Positions 4,689 through 5,043 of a stretch of 5,043 nt of DNA are shown here, piece after piece. A program made the translations under genes and the position numbers. Below the pieces are notes generated by a model, which saw only the letters and a program-made list of their open reading frames with translations, was not told the DNA's origin and ran no database searches. Where the stretch lies: the NCBI GenBank assembly GCA_031265645.1, contig JAISCJ010000057.1, forward strand, positions 1-5,043, in the 5' to 3' direction. The first letter of the stretch is position 1. Each line of letters opens with the position of its first letter. The DNA is from Holosporales bacterium (lineage in GTDB: Bacteria > Pseudomonadota > Alphaproteobacteria > BNTO01).

Positions 4689-5043
4689 ATGAGCAGCATG
4701 GAACATATGGTAACGAATCTACTCGACCCAAAACTTGATTATATCTTTAAGAATATTTTTGGCGTAAAAAAATATGAACACCTCTTAATTTCCTTTTTAA
4801 ATGCCCTGTTGAAAGGCAATCCTTTGATTAAAAAACTGGTCCTGACAAACACAGAATTTCCAAAAATTTTTAAGGATGACAAAATAAGCCGCTTGGATGT
4901 GCGCGCCACTTGCAACGATGACACAAAAATAGATATCGAAATTCAGATAAAAAACACAGGCGAAATTCCTGAGCGCGCCTGCAACTATGTAGCGAATATG
5001 GTGCCAGGAACTATAGGCACCAACCAATCCTATAAAGCCGCAA
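4689..5043 (+). CDS. Rpn family recombination-promoting nuclease / putative transposase (partial; 3' end outside window)
   Basis: The N-terminal 118 residues of a PD-(D/E)XK nuclease family putative transposase are present. The family start pattern is clear: LLDPKLDYIFKNIFG (11-25), ISFLNALLKGN (34-44), then a D...E-x-Q nuclease core with SRLDVRA (Asp70) and IDIEIQIKN (Glu84, Gln86, Lys88), followed by the usual basic ERACNY (96-101). E. coli RpnA-type members cut DNA and raise RecA-independent recombination; many homologues occur in repeated, decaying copies in host-associated bacteria. After residue 100 the sequence departs from the common YYWSKLY pattern, so it may be a separate subfamily. 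It is the only plus-strand gene here and has its own extended -10 and ribosome binding site. No inverted repeat bordering a mobile unit is seen on this side. Intactness cannot be judged because the rest lies beyond the edge. Confidence 0.88.
   Translation, partial: MSSMEHMVTNLLDPKLDYIFKNIFGVKKYEHLLISFLNALLKGNPLIKKLVLTNTEFPKIFKDDKISRLDVRATCNDDTKIDIEIQIKNTGEIPERACNYVANMVPGTIGTNQSYKAA

Noticed and set aside
4739..5027. Two minus-strand ORFs overlapping the Rpn gene
   Set aside because: The plus-strand frame carries the Rpn motifs, promoter and ribosome binding site; the minus frames have none.

Overview
This window looks like a piece of a moderately AT-rich alphaproteobacterial chromosome, possibly from a host-associated lineage. 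The best taxonomic clue is YchF: its N-terminus, including the TAAAEAANYPFCTIEPN stretch, matches the form I know from Alphaproteobacteria. A PD-(D/E)XK 'Rpn' putative transposase gene and short palindromic repeats between genes fit a genome shaped by mobile DNA, but the host lineage is inference.

Layout, left to right. Positions 1-1540 (minus) hold most of an AMP-forming acetyl-CoA synthetase, cut by the left edge so that its C-terminal domain is missing. Positions 1541-1864 are a gene-free gap with a candidate acs promoter, one copy of a palindromic repeat and two overlapping inverted repeats. Positions 1865-2935 (minus) encode a PLP-dependent threonine aldolase / beta-eliminating lyase family protein with a very strong ribosome binding site. 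Positions 2936-3137 hold a second, longer copy of the repeat, a candidate promoter inside it, and a near-duplicate of the 3' end of ychF. Positions 3138-4217 (minus) are the complete ychF gene. A tRNA-Gly(UCC) with encoded CCA follows at 4276-4349 (minus), with a candidate promoter and a 13-base direct repeat just beyond it. Positions 4350-4688 are a gap, after which the only plus-strand gene, an Rpn-family nuclease, starts at 4689 and runs off the right edge.

The genes do not form one pathway. tRNA-Gly and ychF are close enough (58 bases) to be co-transcribed and both serve translation. Acs activates acetate to acetyl-CoA, and the threonine aldolase homologue probably links threonine to glycine and acetaldehyde. 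These two could feed the same two-carbon pool, but the 324-base gap and separate promoter candidates argue against a tight operon.

I found no clear new biological system. The most interesting non-genic signal is the pair of related palindromic elements on either side of the aldolase gene. The shorter copy can be derived from the longer by one deletion between TTGG microhomologies, and the longer one may supply the aldolase promoter.
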